From the NCBI GenBank assembly GCA_039922875.1, contig JBDTDV010000037.1, positions 1 to 9,796 of the forward strand: 9,796 nt of DNA. The letters are read 5' to 3'. This document shows, in pieces, positions 1 to 7,900 of the stretch (its first letter is position 1; each line of letters starts with the position of its first letter). The position numbers and the translations under genes were made by a program. The stretch is from JBDTDV01 sp039922875. Lineage in GTDB: Bacteria > Actinomycetota > Actinomycetes > Actinomycetales > Microbacteriaceae. Below the pieces are notes generated by a model. The model did no database searches. It was given only the letters and a program-made list of their open reading frames with translations, and had not been told where the DNA came from.

Positions 1-523
1 GCTGACCCTGATAGCGCGAGCTGTACGCGCCGGATCCGTACGGCTTCTCCGCTGGAGAGCTGAGCTGAAAGAAGCAGAACTGGCCGATCTTCATCCCGGG
101 CCACAACTTGATCGGCAGCGTGGCGACGTTACTCAGTTCCAGGGTCACGTGGCCGGTGAAGCCGGGGTCAATGAAGCCCGCCGTGGAGTGGGTAAGCAGC
201 CCGAGCCGGCCGAGGGAGCTCTTGCCCTCCAGCCGCGCGGCGATGTCATCCGGAAGCGTGATCTGTTCATAGGTCGAGGCCAGCGCGAACTCGCCAGGGT
301 GCAGAATGAACGGCTGCCCGTCTTGCGCGTCGACGAGGTGGGTCAACTCCGGCTGGTCCTCGGCCGGGTCGATGAAGGCGTATTTGTGATTGTCGAACAG
401 CCGGAAGTAGCGGTCGAGCCGCACGTCGATGCTGGACGGCTGGATCATCTGCGGATCGAACGGATCCAGCGCAATCCGCCCCGCGTCGAGTTCAGCCTTG
501 ATATCCCGGTCCGCTAACAGCAT
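1..523 (-). CDS. dcd: dCTP deaminase (likely dUMP-forming), C-terminus cut by window edge
   Basis: Deaminates dCTP in pyrimidine deoxynucleotide metabolism. The actinobacterial type is known to be bifunctional, going straight to dUMP, which then feeds thymidylate synthase in the cytoplasm. Reading the minus strand from the ATG at 523-521 gives 174 codons beginning MLLADRDIKAELDAGRIA. They contain PSSIDVRLDRYFR, then EGKSSLGRLGLLTHSTAGF (catalytic-site block), then IDPGFTGHVTLELSN and LWPGMKIGQFCFFQLSSPAE, ending ...SSRYQGQ. This matches the mycobacterial enzyme as I remember it (about 190 residues) almost block for block, so only about 15-20 residues are missing. There is no clear Shine-Dalgarno site. 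A TAGTCT hexamer lies 6 bases before the ATG on the minus strand, so a leaderless transcript is possible. The gene is divergent from the tRNA gene. The dUMP-forming activity is inferred from similarity to the actinobacterial group; the family call is near certain. Confidence 0.96.
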   Translation of the reverse strand, partial: MLLADRDIKAELDAGRIALDPFDPQMIQPSSIDVRLDRYFRLFDNHKYAFIDPAEDQPELTHLVDAQDGQPFILHPGEFALASTYEQITLPDDIAARLEGKSSLGRLGLLTHSTAGFIDPGFTGHVTLELSNVATLPIKLWPGMKIGQFCFFQLSSPAEKPYGSGAYSSRYQGQ

Positions 524-549
524 GTCAAGAGACTATCCGAGCAGCTTGA

Positions 550-555
550 TAGGAT
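550..555 (+). promoter_or_regulatory. Putative -10 box of the tRNA-Gly gene
   Basis: TAGGAT lies 8 bases upstream of the first base of the tRNA, which is the spacing expected for a transcript starting at or just before the tRNA. TAnnAT is the usual -10 form in actinobacteria. I find no convincing -35 hexamer at 16-19 bases upstream, so the call rests on position and the -10 match alone. Confidence 0.4.
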
Positions 556-563
556 AGCGCCGC

Positions 564-634
564 GCGAGTGTAGTTCAATGGTAGAACTCCAGCTTCCCAA
601 GCTGGTGGTGCGGGTTCGATTCCCGTCACTCGCT
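564..634 (+). tRNA. tRNA-Gly (anticodon CCC)
   Basis: The cloverleaf folds cleanly. The acceptor stem is GCGAGTG (564-570) with CACTCGC (627-633), followed by discriminator base T634. The D stem is GTTC/GAAC (573-576, 584-587). The anticodon stem is CCAGC/GCTGG (589-593, 601-605) around loop TTCCCAA (594-600), which puts anticodon CCC at 596-598 to read GGG glycine codons. The T arm is CGGG-TTCGATT-CCCG (611-625). The 3' CCA is not encoded and would be added after transcription. The gene is 71 nt long. It is divergent from dcd and stands at the left border of a region with mixed composition; tRNA genes are common insertion points for islands. Confidence 0.95.
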
Positions 635-645
635 CTAGGTCGGCA

Positions 646-679
646 CCCAGAAGAGTGTCAGTTCTCACGCAACTCTGGG
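646..679 (+). repeat. Imperfect inverted repeat just after the tRNA gene
   Basis: CCCAG-AAG-AGT (646-656) can pair with ACTCTGGG (672-679) if AAG is bulged, around a 15-base loop. It lies 12 bases past the tRNA and could help end or process the tRNA transcript. No T-run follows, so it is not a typical intrinsic terminator and may be chance. The rest of 680-773 shows no gene or clear signal. Confidence 0.25.
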
Positions 680-773
680 CTGGTCTCAAGGAATTTTGGA
701 CTTGGGCAGCGTGAATACCCCGATATGCCGCGATGATCCCGGTTGTTGCTGGCTGATTCCGCGTCGGCGTCGT

Positions 774-1604
774 CTAATCTGTTGCTCCAAGGAATTTGCG
801 GATCACGGCGACTGACTCCTCCGGTGCCTCCAACAGGTTTCCGTGCCCCGTGTGCTCAAATACGTACATCTGCGCATTCGGTATGAGTTCCGTAATCATT
901 CGACTTCCTGCGCCGCTAGGACCCTGATCAATAGGAGTTAGGACGTCTTCAGCTCCCGCCATCACTAATGTGCGCGCAGTAATCTTTTCAAGTCCTGCGA
1001 CAAGGTCCATATTGATCATCGCGTCGCATGACGACTTAAATATTGAGAGGGAGCAATTTCGCTCCAATGTGTCGGGGATAGCTTCTACCACAGAAGCACC
1101 CACGCTGGTGTCGAGGAAGTTCCTAGTAAGCGCCTTTGTTGCGATTTCTTGCGCGACGACGTGACTGTTCATTCCCGCCGCCTCCGCGAGCGCCTTCCAA
1201 ATTTCAAGGTTTGCTCGGAACGTGTAATCAGCCTTCGCTGCGGAGGAGCCGATGATCAGGTTATCTATTAGCTCCGGGTAACGCTCAGCCAGTGAAATTG
1301 CCATCATCCCGCCCATGGATGTTCCATGGACATTTACCGGTCCACAGCCCAATTCTCGAATTAGGTCCGCACAATCGTCAGCCCAACCCTCGATTGTATA
1401 CAGTTGATCTGGCTTGTCGCTATTTCCATAGCCACGATGATCGAAGTCGATCACAGTGTTGGATTCGATAAATTGTTCCTTTACACCACTGAAGTTTTCA
1501 TGGGCAAATCCCGCCCCGCCGATTTGAAGAATCGGTGCACCCTTGCCTTCAACCTCATACCAAATGTTCGCATTTCGGACTCTGAAACTTGACAATGTTC
1601 CCAT
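774..1604 (-). CDS. Alpha/beta-fold hydrolase, intact catalytic triad
   Basis: Cytoplasmic serine hydrolase (esterase, lactonase or similar) of the alpha/beta-hydrolase superfamily, 276 residues, a usual length. I chose the ATG at 1604 because the product then starts MGTLSSFRVRNANIWYEVEG, matching the normal first strand of the fold, and GAGACGGG lies just before it. A TTG at 1637 would add 11 residues but has no ribosome site. Visible elements, numbered from this ATG, are the oxyanion segment IGGAG (28-32), the strand block DFDHRGYGNSDKP (53-65), the nucleophile elbow GTSMGG with Ser96, the acid Asp220 in AEDVLTP, and the base His254 in HTGHGNLLEAPE. There is no signal peptide or membrane segment. 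The cap region (about 125-200) is generic, so the substrate cannot be named; 3-oxoadipate enol-lactonase-like enzymes share this layout. GC content is visibly lower than in the neighbouring genes, which suggests recent transfer. It stands alone on the minus strand. Confidence 0.9.
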   Translation of the reverse strand: MGTLSSFRVRNANIWYEVEGKGAPILQIGGAGFAHENFSGVKEQFIESNTVIDFDHRGYGNSDKPDQLYTIEGWADDCADLIRELGCGPVNVHGTSMGGMMAISLAERYPELIDNLIIGSSAAKADYTFRANLEIWKALAEAAGMNSHVVAQEIATKALTRNFLDTSVGASVVEAIPDTLERNCSLSIFKSSCDAMINMDLVAGLEKITARTLVMAGAEDVLTPIDQGPSGAGSRMITELIPNAQMYVFEHTGHGNLLEAPEESVAVIRKFLGATD

Positions 1605-1754
1605 CCCGTCTCGTCTTAATCGCAAGTGTTGAGCCAACTGTATCTACCATCAGCGCTAACGGTCCCATCTGTTGCGCACCTCGCCCTGAGGGTTGGTCTG
1701 CTTCCTAGGCTGCTGGAGTGGACGGAGAAGAGTACCGGACCCGCCCCGAGGAGT

Positions 1755-1767
1755 ACGTTTAAAACGT
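1755..1767. promoter_or_regulatory. Perfect 6-1-6 palindrome, possible operator
   Basis: ACGTTT-A-AAACGT is a perfect inverted repeat with 6-base arms around one central base, in an AT-rich island within GC-rich DNA and between two divergently transcribed units. Such short symmetric sites are typical of dimeric repressors (TetR or LacI type). No regulator gene lies in the window, and the symmetry ends at the flanking bases, so operator function is only a suggestion. Confidence 0.25.
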
Positions 1768-1775
1768 TGGTAGCA

Positions 1776-1916
1776 TGCCGCCAGCGCGAAGCATGAAACC
1801 GGTACGGTGCTCGATCAGCTTGCGGGGTCGTCGCGACGCTCGGCCCGGAACCCGTCGACCTGGTCGGTACGTCAATGGGTGCGCTGGTCGCAGTGGCATC
1901 GGCGGCCTTGAGGTGA
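1776..1916 (+). pseudogene. Degraded alpha/beta-hydrolase fragment (nucleophile elbow only)
   Basis: Reading 1827-1916 on the plus strand gives VVATLGPEPVDLVGTSMGAL, continuing VAVASAALR and then a TGA stop. LGPEPVDLVGTSMGA is the classic strand-elbow-helix around the nucleophile serine of alpha/beta hydrolases (G-x-S-x-G). In another frame directly upstream, ASAKHETGTVLDQLAG (about 1776-1824) resembles the helix that normally comes just before this block, as if a frameshift near 1825 separated the two. No start, no other family segments and no remaining triad can be found, so this is a remnant. Its GC content and wording differ from the intact hydrolase at 774-1604, so it is probably not a local duplicate of it. 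The main alternative is chance resemblance over some 25 residues. Confidence 0.45.
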
Positions 1917-2054
1917 ATTGCGCCTTCGGAGATCTTGTCAACCAGGGTACTATCCGTGCTGAAATTCGCCTGTCATACTGATGCGAGGTCGCCATTGCCT
2001 CCCGACGACGCGCAAGCCCACGGCGGAGGCGTTTCTGCAAGGCCACGTTCCACC

Positions 2055-2058
2055 GGAG
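2055..2058 (+). promoter_or_regulatory. Ribosome binding site deciding the ORF A start
   Basis: GGAG followed by six bases and then the ATG at 2065. This is a good Shine-Dalgarno match at good spacing, whereas the in-frame ATG at 1981 has none. It is the main reason for starting ORF A at 2065. Confidence 0.6.
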
Positions 2059-2064
2059 CACTCC

Positions 2065-4971
2065 ATGACTAGAGTTCTCAACTTCGTCGCCATCCGGAAG
2101 CCATCGATCGAGTCGGCGACCCCAGTCTCGCTGGCAAGCTCAAGCGACTTCCAGACAAAACTGCGCGAAGCCGCGCAGGAGCCAAATAGCGCCGGAGAAA
2201 CCATCGCCGTTGCGCGCGACTTCGCCGCGGCCGAAGACATCGTCACCGTCTCTGACCGGGTACAACGCGGCCCAGAGTTCATCGCACTGTTCGACCTCCT
2301 CACTGACGGCCAGCGCCACGATCCCGGCGACATCGGCGCTGCGGTGCGCCGCACGACAGGCGACCTGCAGCCGGCCGACTGGGCTCAGGATGCGAGGCTG
2401 CTAAAAGACTCCGTGCTCGCGGCGTACCTCCTCGAAACCGACGGACCGGACGCGGTGGCTGCCATCAAAATTGTGCGCGCGCAGACCGTTGCCGAGACGA
2501 TCTTGTCCGGCGAAACGACACCGGGCCGCATCGACACCGTGCTCAGGGCACCGTTTGCTCTCCCGGACTTTCTGCTCGGCCCGCGGGTCCAGGCAGCCGC
2601 GGGGCAGGATCAGGGCAATGCTGAAACACCCCTGGCCCCGGATGCGGCTGCGGACGCCCTGCTGCACGAATTCACGGCGGTACGCGATCGGCACGCCAGC
2701 CTCGGCCAGGCCCTCCTCGAGGTATCCAGCCACGATGAAGACGAACTCGTACTCAGCGAACTCGACGAAAAGCGACCCCTGGCCGACCTATACCGCACCC
2801 GCGCGGGCAGGGACCGGAATTCGGCCGGGCAGAACGGACGAAAGCTCGCCGCGGACGACGCCGTCGCCAGCAGTTCCCCGCTGCGTCGCGCGGCGCTGCG
2901 CTCAAACGTGATCCTCTCGGACACCGCCATGCGGCTGCTGTCCGAACCGGCGGTCGGGGTGATGCGCGATATCGGACTCGATCCGGCGACTTCGTCGGTG
3001 CGTGACATCCAGGCGAAATTGGGCACCGACCATGAACAGGCCGGGCAGACGCTGCGCACCTTGTCGATCAAGCTCGGCGGCTACGTCAGCCAAGTGAACA
3101 ATGACAAGCGCCAGATCATCAACGACGTGATCGGCAAATGGGCAGTAGACCCGATAGACGATCCGACGGCGACCGAACCGGTCGCATCCGCCCCTCCCGG
3201 AACGTCCACCGCGGTGGCACCGCTGGGCGTGGCCGATCTCTGCGTGGTACGAACCCATATCCTGCGTTACGAACACGCCGAGGTGGCCAGCCTGGAAAAT
3301 GTGCTACCGGGCGAAAAGCTCACCCACACCGTGCGGCAGCTCGACGAATCGGAATCCACCGACACGACCGAGACGGAACAGACCGATCTGCAGTCCCTCG
3401 CCCAAAGCACCGCGGAACAGAATTCCGGCAAGACCACCGCCCAGGCGATCGGAACCGGCCGTGGCCCGCTCACCAGCGACGGCCCGGAGACGTTCTCCAA
3501 GTCGGTGACGGATGCCGTGTCGTCGAGTTCGATAAACCGCAGCCGGAACAACTCGGTGCTGCGACACCTGCGCCGGAACGAAGAAGCATTGCAGCACGAC
3601 TTCGACAACAGCGCCGGAGCCGGACCTCACTTCGGCGTCTACCAGTGGCTCGACCGAATCTACCAAGCGCAAGTCTTCAACTACGGCTCACGGCTGCTCT
3701 ACGACCTCATCGTGCCCGAACCCGCCGCACTGTTCCGTGAGGCGCTGGCTCGGCCTCGCAGCTCCGCCGCACTCCCTGCGAAACCAGCCAAATTCACTGT
3801 GCCGGTCGACAAGCTGAGCCTGGAGAACTGGTCCTACTACGCCACCGGTCACCAAGCCACAGGTGTCGAGGCGCCACCGCAGGCCCAGGTCATCGTCACG
3901 GAGAACTTTGGCGGAAAGGCCGCCGACCCGTTCGGAACGGAACTCAACGCCAACACTCTCGAGCTCGGCGAAAGCCGTAGCACCCGGGTGCCGAAAGGAT
4001 TCAAAGCGACCCAGTATCGGGTCGTCGCCCTTGCCAGCGGCTGGACGGCGTTCACGCTGAGTGTCGTGGTCGGCTCCAAACGAATCGCGATCGGTGGCGA
4101 TTGGAGCGGAAAGGTGTTCACCGGCAAGCTAGACGGTGAAGTCGAAAGCCTGCCCGTCGGTCTCATCTGCGACGGGGACGGAACGAGCCCCGGTATTTCC
4201 ACCCTGGCCGTGGCCATCGAAATTATCTGCGAGCCAACCGCCGAGGCGATCTCGGCGTGGCAGACCAAAACGCACGGGCTGATCATGGCCGGCAACCAGC
4301 AGCGTTTCACCGACTACGAGGAACGGGTTGCCAATCGGGATGCCACCGCGCGGCTCCAGTTGCAAGCCGTTACCGCCGATCGCAAGCGTTCGATCATCCG
4401 GGAGGAACTCAAACGCACCACCCTCGCGGTGCTGACCAACCAGAATTTCAGCACCTTCAACGCCACCAGGATCGATGCGTTCGGCTTCCCGTACCCGGAT
4501 GCTGCGGCCAGCCAGGCGCTCTCGGCGTACATCCGCTTTTTCGAACAGGCCGTGGAGTGGGAGCACCTCGAGTGCGCGTTCTTTGGGTACTTCTGGGGTT
4601 CGCGCACATCGTGGGTGAGCAAGCTGCTGGGCACCGAGCCCGACCCGCAGTTCGCTGCCTTCCTCGCGTCCGGCGCGGCGCGGGTGGTGCTGCCGATCCG
4701 GCCCGGGTATGAGAGCGCCTTCGAAAGGTTCCTGAACAGCGGCAAAACACCCACCACTACCGAACTCCTCGACGCGGGAAGCCCGCTATGGGCTTCGCTG
4801 GTCGCGGAACTGCGAGCTCAGGGGGCCGAGGACGATCTTGAAACAGCCGTCGGCGATCCGTGGGAATTCCGGCTTGGCTCCGATCTGGTGCGAGCGCGAC
4901 GCGACGATAAACTGCCCCGCTGGAATCTAACGGCGGGCAAATGGGTCGAACAACCCGACGCCGATTCCTGA
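2065..4971 (+). CDS. ORF A: large uncharacterised protein (968 aa) with ENVL, NYG and YFWG blocks
   Basis: Function unknown. The chosen start gives MTRVLNFVAIRKPSIES and 968 residues. In order: a helical N-terminus (about 20-160); a linker rich in Asp, Glu and Ala; a helical segment (273-365) starting RRAALRSNVILSDTAMRLL; a block RTHILRYEHAEVASLENVL then PGEK (396-418); a Glu/Thr/Ser-rich stretch with ESESTDTTETEQTDLQ (about 429-455); QVFNYGSRLLYDLIVPEPAA (535-554); a beta-rich middle (about 600-715) that reads like a sandwich domain; a charged helix, possibly coiled, ending IIREELKRTTLAVLTNQNF (777-795); and FFGYFWGSRTSW (839-850) with AARVVLPIRPG (871-881). I recognise the ENVL, NYG...VPEPA, ELKR and YFWG...VRPG blocks from large hypothetical proteins in many bacteria, but I know no assigned role. 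There is no signal peptide, transmembrane helix or catalytic motif, which suggests a structural or scaffold protein. It sits 19 bases before ORF B, so the two are probably co-transcribed. Confidence 0.88.
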   Translation: MTRVLNFVAIRKPSIESATPVSLASSSDFQTKLREAAQEPNSAGETIAVARDFAAAEDIVTVSDRVQRGPEFIALFDLLTDGQRHDPGDIGAAVRRTTGDLQPADWAQDARLLKDSVLAAYLLETDGPDAVAAIKIVRAQTVAETILSGETTPGRIDTVLRAPFALPDFLLGPRVQAAAGQDQGNAETPLAPDAAADALLHEFTAVRDRHASLGQALLEVSSHDEDELVLSELDEKRPLADLYRTRAGRDRNSAGQNGRKLAADDAVASSSPLRRAALRSNVILSDTAMRLLSEPAVGVMRDIGLDPATSSVRDIQAKLGTDHEQAGQTLRTLSIKLGGYVSQVNNDKRQIINDVIGKWAVDPIDDPTATEPVASAPPGTSTAVAPLGVADLCVVRTHILRYEHAEVASLENVLPGEKLTHTVRQLDESESTDTTETEQTDLQSLAQSTAEQNSGKTTAQAIGTGRGPLTSDGPETFSKSVTDAVSSSSINRSRNNSVLRHLRRNEEALQHDFDNSAGAGPHFGVYQWLDRIYQAQVFNYGSRLLYDLIVPEPAALFREALARPRSSAALPAKPAKFTVPVDKLSLENWSYYATGHQATGVEAPPQAQVIVTENFGGKAADPFGTELNANTLELGESRSTRVPKGFKATQYRVVALASGWTAFTLSVVVGSKRIAIGGDWSGKVFTGKLDGEVESLPVGLICDGDGTSPGISTLAVAIEIICEPTAEAISAWQTKTHGLIMAGNQQRFTDYEERVANRDATARLQLQAVTADRKRSIIREELKRTTLAVLTNQNFSTFNATRIDAFGFPYPDAAASQALSAYIRFFEQAVEWEHLECAFFGYFWGSRTSWVSKLLGTEPDPQFAAFLASGAARVVLPIRPGYESAFERFLNSGKTPTTTELLDAGSPLWASLVAELRAQGAEDDLETAVGDPWEFRLGSDLVRARRDDKLPRWNLTAGKWVEQPDADS

Positions 4972-4990
4972 AGCCGGGCACGGCATACCC

Positions 4991-7900
4991 ATGCAACCCT
5001 TCGACGGCCCATCGAATGGAGACAGCGGTCCGCAGATCGCATTTGATACCCGCCGGCTGCGCTACCTTGAATGCCTGACGAAGCGCGCCTTTCTCAGTTC
5101 GGCCCGGTACTCGAATTGGAAGCAGAACAAGACGGAAGTCACCCTCTGCGACGCTGTCGCAGAGCTCGGATTTCAGAAGCTCGATCCCGGCCTCGAAGCC
5201 GTCACGGACACCCTCGAGCGAATGCCCGACGACCAGCGTAACGCCCAGCAACGGGCCTGGCTCCTGAGCGACAACCGGGAGAGCGCCCTGGCCAGGGCGT
5301 TGCTCGTACGCGCCCAGCCGGAGCGCCAGGACGAGTTGTTCGGCTGGGAACGCAGCGAGCTGTCCCCCGAGGAGTACTGGGCGACCCTGCAGGTGCCCAC
5401 GGTGCACATGCGGTACCTCCTTGAAACCGCGGACTTCGGCGCCCACGAGGTGCTCAGGCTGGTCTACCTACTCGACGAAACCCCGGAGCATCTGCAGGAC
5501 GCCGCGCTGCTGTGGCGTGACCCGGACGCGCTCGCCCGCGACCCGAACGTGCCGGAGAGCGTCTCCACTGCCGTTCGCCAGTCATTCACGAATTTCAAGT
5601 ATTGGTTCGACGACCCGTTCCGCTGCACCGAGTTCACCGGGGAGGAGTTGAAATCCAGGTCGTCGAAGGCGCTGAACGGGCACGAAGACATGACGCCCGG
5701 TCAGGATATGACTTACTGGTCGGAGAACCACCGGATTCTGTTCGCGGCGGCTGAATACCTCGCAGGCCAATTCTGGCCGACCGAGCAGTTCGTCTCCCAG
5801 CGAGCCAATCGTAAGGAAGGGCCGGATGGGCCGCTACGGGCCGGGGACCTCACCGGTGCCGGGCATCTCAATCACGCCAAGCGGCGGGTGCTGCGCTGGC
5901 TGAATGAGCGTCTCCGCCTCGGCTTTGCCGAATGGAATGCCCCGGGCTATTACGTGGAAGACCTGCTCGCACTACTGAACCTGGCGGATTTCGCCGTCGA
6001 CCCAGAGATTCGCACCCGCTCTGCCATGGTCCTCGACCTGATGGTGTTCGATCTCGCGGTGAACTCGCCAACCGGCGCCTTCGCCGGGTCGGCCGGCCGG
6101 GTTTACTTCGAACACAAGAACTGTGTCTGGGAGCAGACGATCCGCGACTCAAGTGAGCTGCTGTTCGGCCTGCTCGGGCATTTCTCCGGCTCCAACAACG
6201 CTGCCGGTTTCTTGGCCACCTCGCCCGCCTACCGCCCGCCAGACACGCTGATCCTCCTGGCGCAACACGGGCCGGAGCGGCTGACCTCGACGAGCCGGGT
6301 GTCGATCGACTTCGATGAGGCCGCCGACTATGGCGTGGGCACCGGCACCGATGATGACATGGAGTTCTGGTGGAGCCGAGCAGCCTACGCCACCAAAGAA
6401 ACAATCACCGGATCGCGCCAGGTCGCGACCGAGCACGGCCTACTCGAGACCCCGCCGTTCAAGGACATCTTGCCGATGATCAAAAAAGTGGCCGACGCCA
6501 TCGACACGGCCGCGGATGTCGGCAGCGGCATTCTCGGCGGCATCGGCGGTGCGCTCGCGGGCTTCGCGATCGCGGGTCCGGTCGGAGCCGTCGCAGGTGG
6601 GATCGCGGGCGCGGCCTCCGCGGCATCCCTCCCTGACTTCAACGAAGTCGACGCGGCCGATCTGTTCTCGGTGCTCACCGAGGGATCGGTGCTCAGCCGA
6701 GCCAACCTCTACAGCCACCGTTCCGGCGGGGCGAGCCTGGCCAGCGTGCAGAATTTTCGGCGCGGACAACTGAATTTCCAGGGGATGCCCTGCGTCGCCG
6801 CACTCGAGAACGGCGCGATGGTCTGGACGAGCTACCCGTCTGCGGGAACCCGCCTCACCGGCAGTTTTCTCTTCGGCGTGATCAAGATCGACGAGAGCCT
6901 CTTCCCGGCCGGGCACGATGGCCCGAACTGGTGGACCGGGAATGCCGTGCAGCCACGGGTACTGCAGCAGGGCGGCGCGGCGATCACCGCGTACAAAGCG
7001 CAATCCATCCAGGAGCTGCTCTTCGGCGAACGAACCCATGCCTGGTTCCCGAAGAACCAGTTCGACGAGGTGGTCGGGCCGGAAAGCGCTCGCTGCAATC
7101 ACGATTCCGCACGCTGGTTCTTCGGACGAAGCGGCGACGCCTACGTGGCGTTGTTCTGCGCACGGGAGACGACGTGGACGGACAACGGGCCGTGGAAGGA
7201 CAAGGAGATCCGCGTCGGCGGCGACACCAACGTCTTCATCACGCAAATCGGCTGTGCCGCCGAGTTCGGCAGCTTCGAGCGATTCCGGGCGAAGGTGAGC
7301 ACCGCGCCGGTGCACATCTCGGGGTTGCACAGCGGCGCCGAACTCGCCTGCAGCTACGACGTGCCACTCGGAGAGCGTCTCGAGCTGCACTACGAGCACG
7401 GCTCCCGGTACGGCGGCGAACCGGTGGACGAGCACGAGCATCCCCGCCATCGCAGTCAGGTCGCGCGAATCTCCTGGCAGCAGGATCGGTACGCGATTGT
7501 GCACGCGAAGCGCTCGCTGATACACGACGTCGTAAAGGGAACCCGCACAGTTGGGGGTGCGCTGCGCCAGCTCGAGCACGACATCCCGCTGATGTTCTAT
7601 GCGCAGAACATGGGATTGTTGCCCTGGCCGCTGTACAAGGGAATCGACCGGGACGCCGCCCTCGGCGCCCTGATCTCGCGCCTGAGGCAACAACTGCCCG
7701 ACGTCGTGGGTCTGAGCGAAATGTGGACGGCGGAAGACCGCGACCGGGTGAAGAAGGAGCTCCGGGACCTCTATCCGTATGCGATCGACGGCCCCCACGA
7801 CCCGATTGACCTCATCGTCACCGACGTCGAACTGATGGGGGGCGGCCTTCTTCTGCTCAGCCGGCACCGGATCGTCGCTGGCGCCGGAACGGTCTACCGG

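Larger units (their letters stand above)
1605..2064. other. Gene-poor spacer between the hydrolase and ORF A
   Basis: I see no intact gene in these 460 bases. The stretch holds a palindrome (1755-1767) and a short alpha/beta-hydrolase relic (about 1776-1916), both listed separately. An in-frame ATG at 1981 would extend ORF A by 28 residues, but those residues (basic, His/Pro/Thr-rich) look non-coding and the site has no Shine-Dalgarno. Both the hydrolase (leftward) and the ORF A/B operon (rightward) must be transcribed from here. Hexamers such as TTGTCA (1935-1940) and CATACT (1974-1979) occur, but not at workable spacing, so I name no promoter. Confidence 0.5.

Noticed and set aside
1704..1761. 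Short plus-strand peptide VDGEEYRTRPEEYV followed by a stop, as a decayed gene end
   Set aside because: The frame is open only after a stop a few codons upstream, and there is nothing else to tie it to a family.
1981..2064. Upstream ATG extending ORF A by 28 residues
   Set aside because: There is no ribosome binding site, the residue content is atypical, and a good GGAG site sits before the ATG at 2065.
4757..5446. A 229-codon minus-strand open frame spanning the ORF A/ORF B junction
   Set aside because: The product is low-complexity and arginine-rich, overlaps two well-supported genes and shows no motif.
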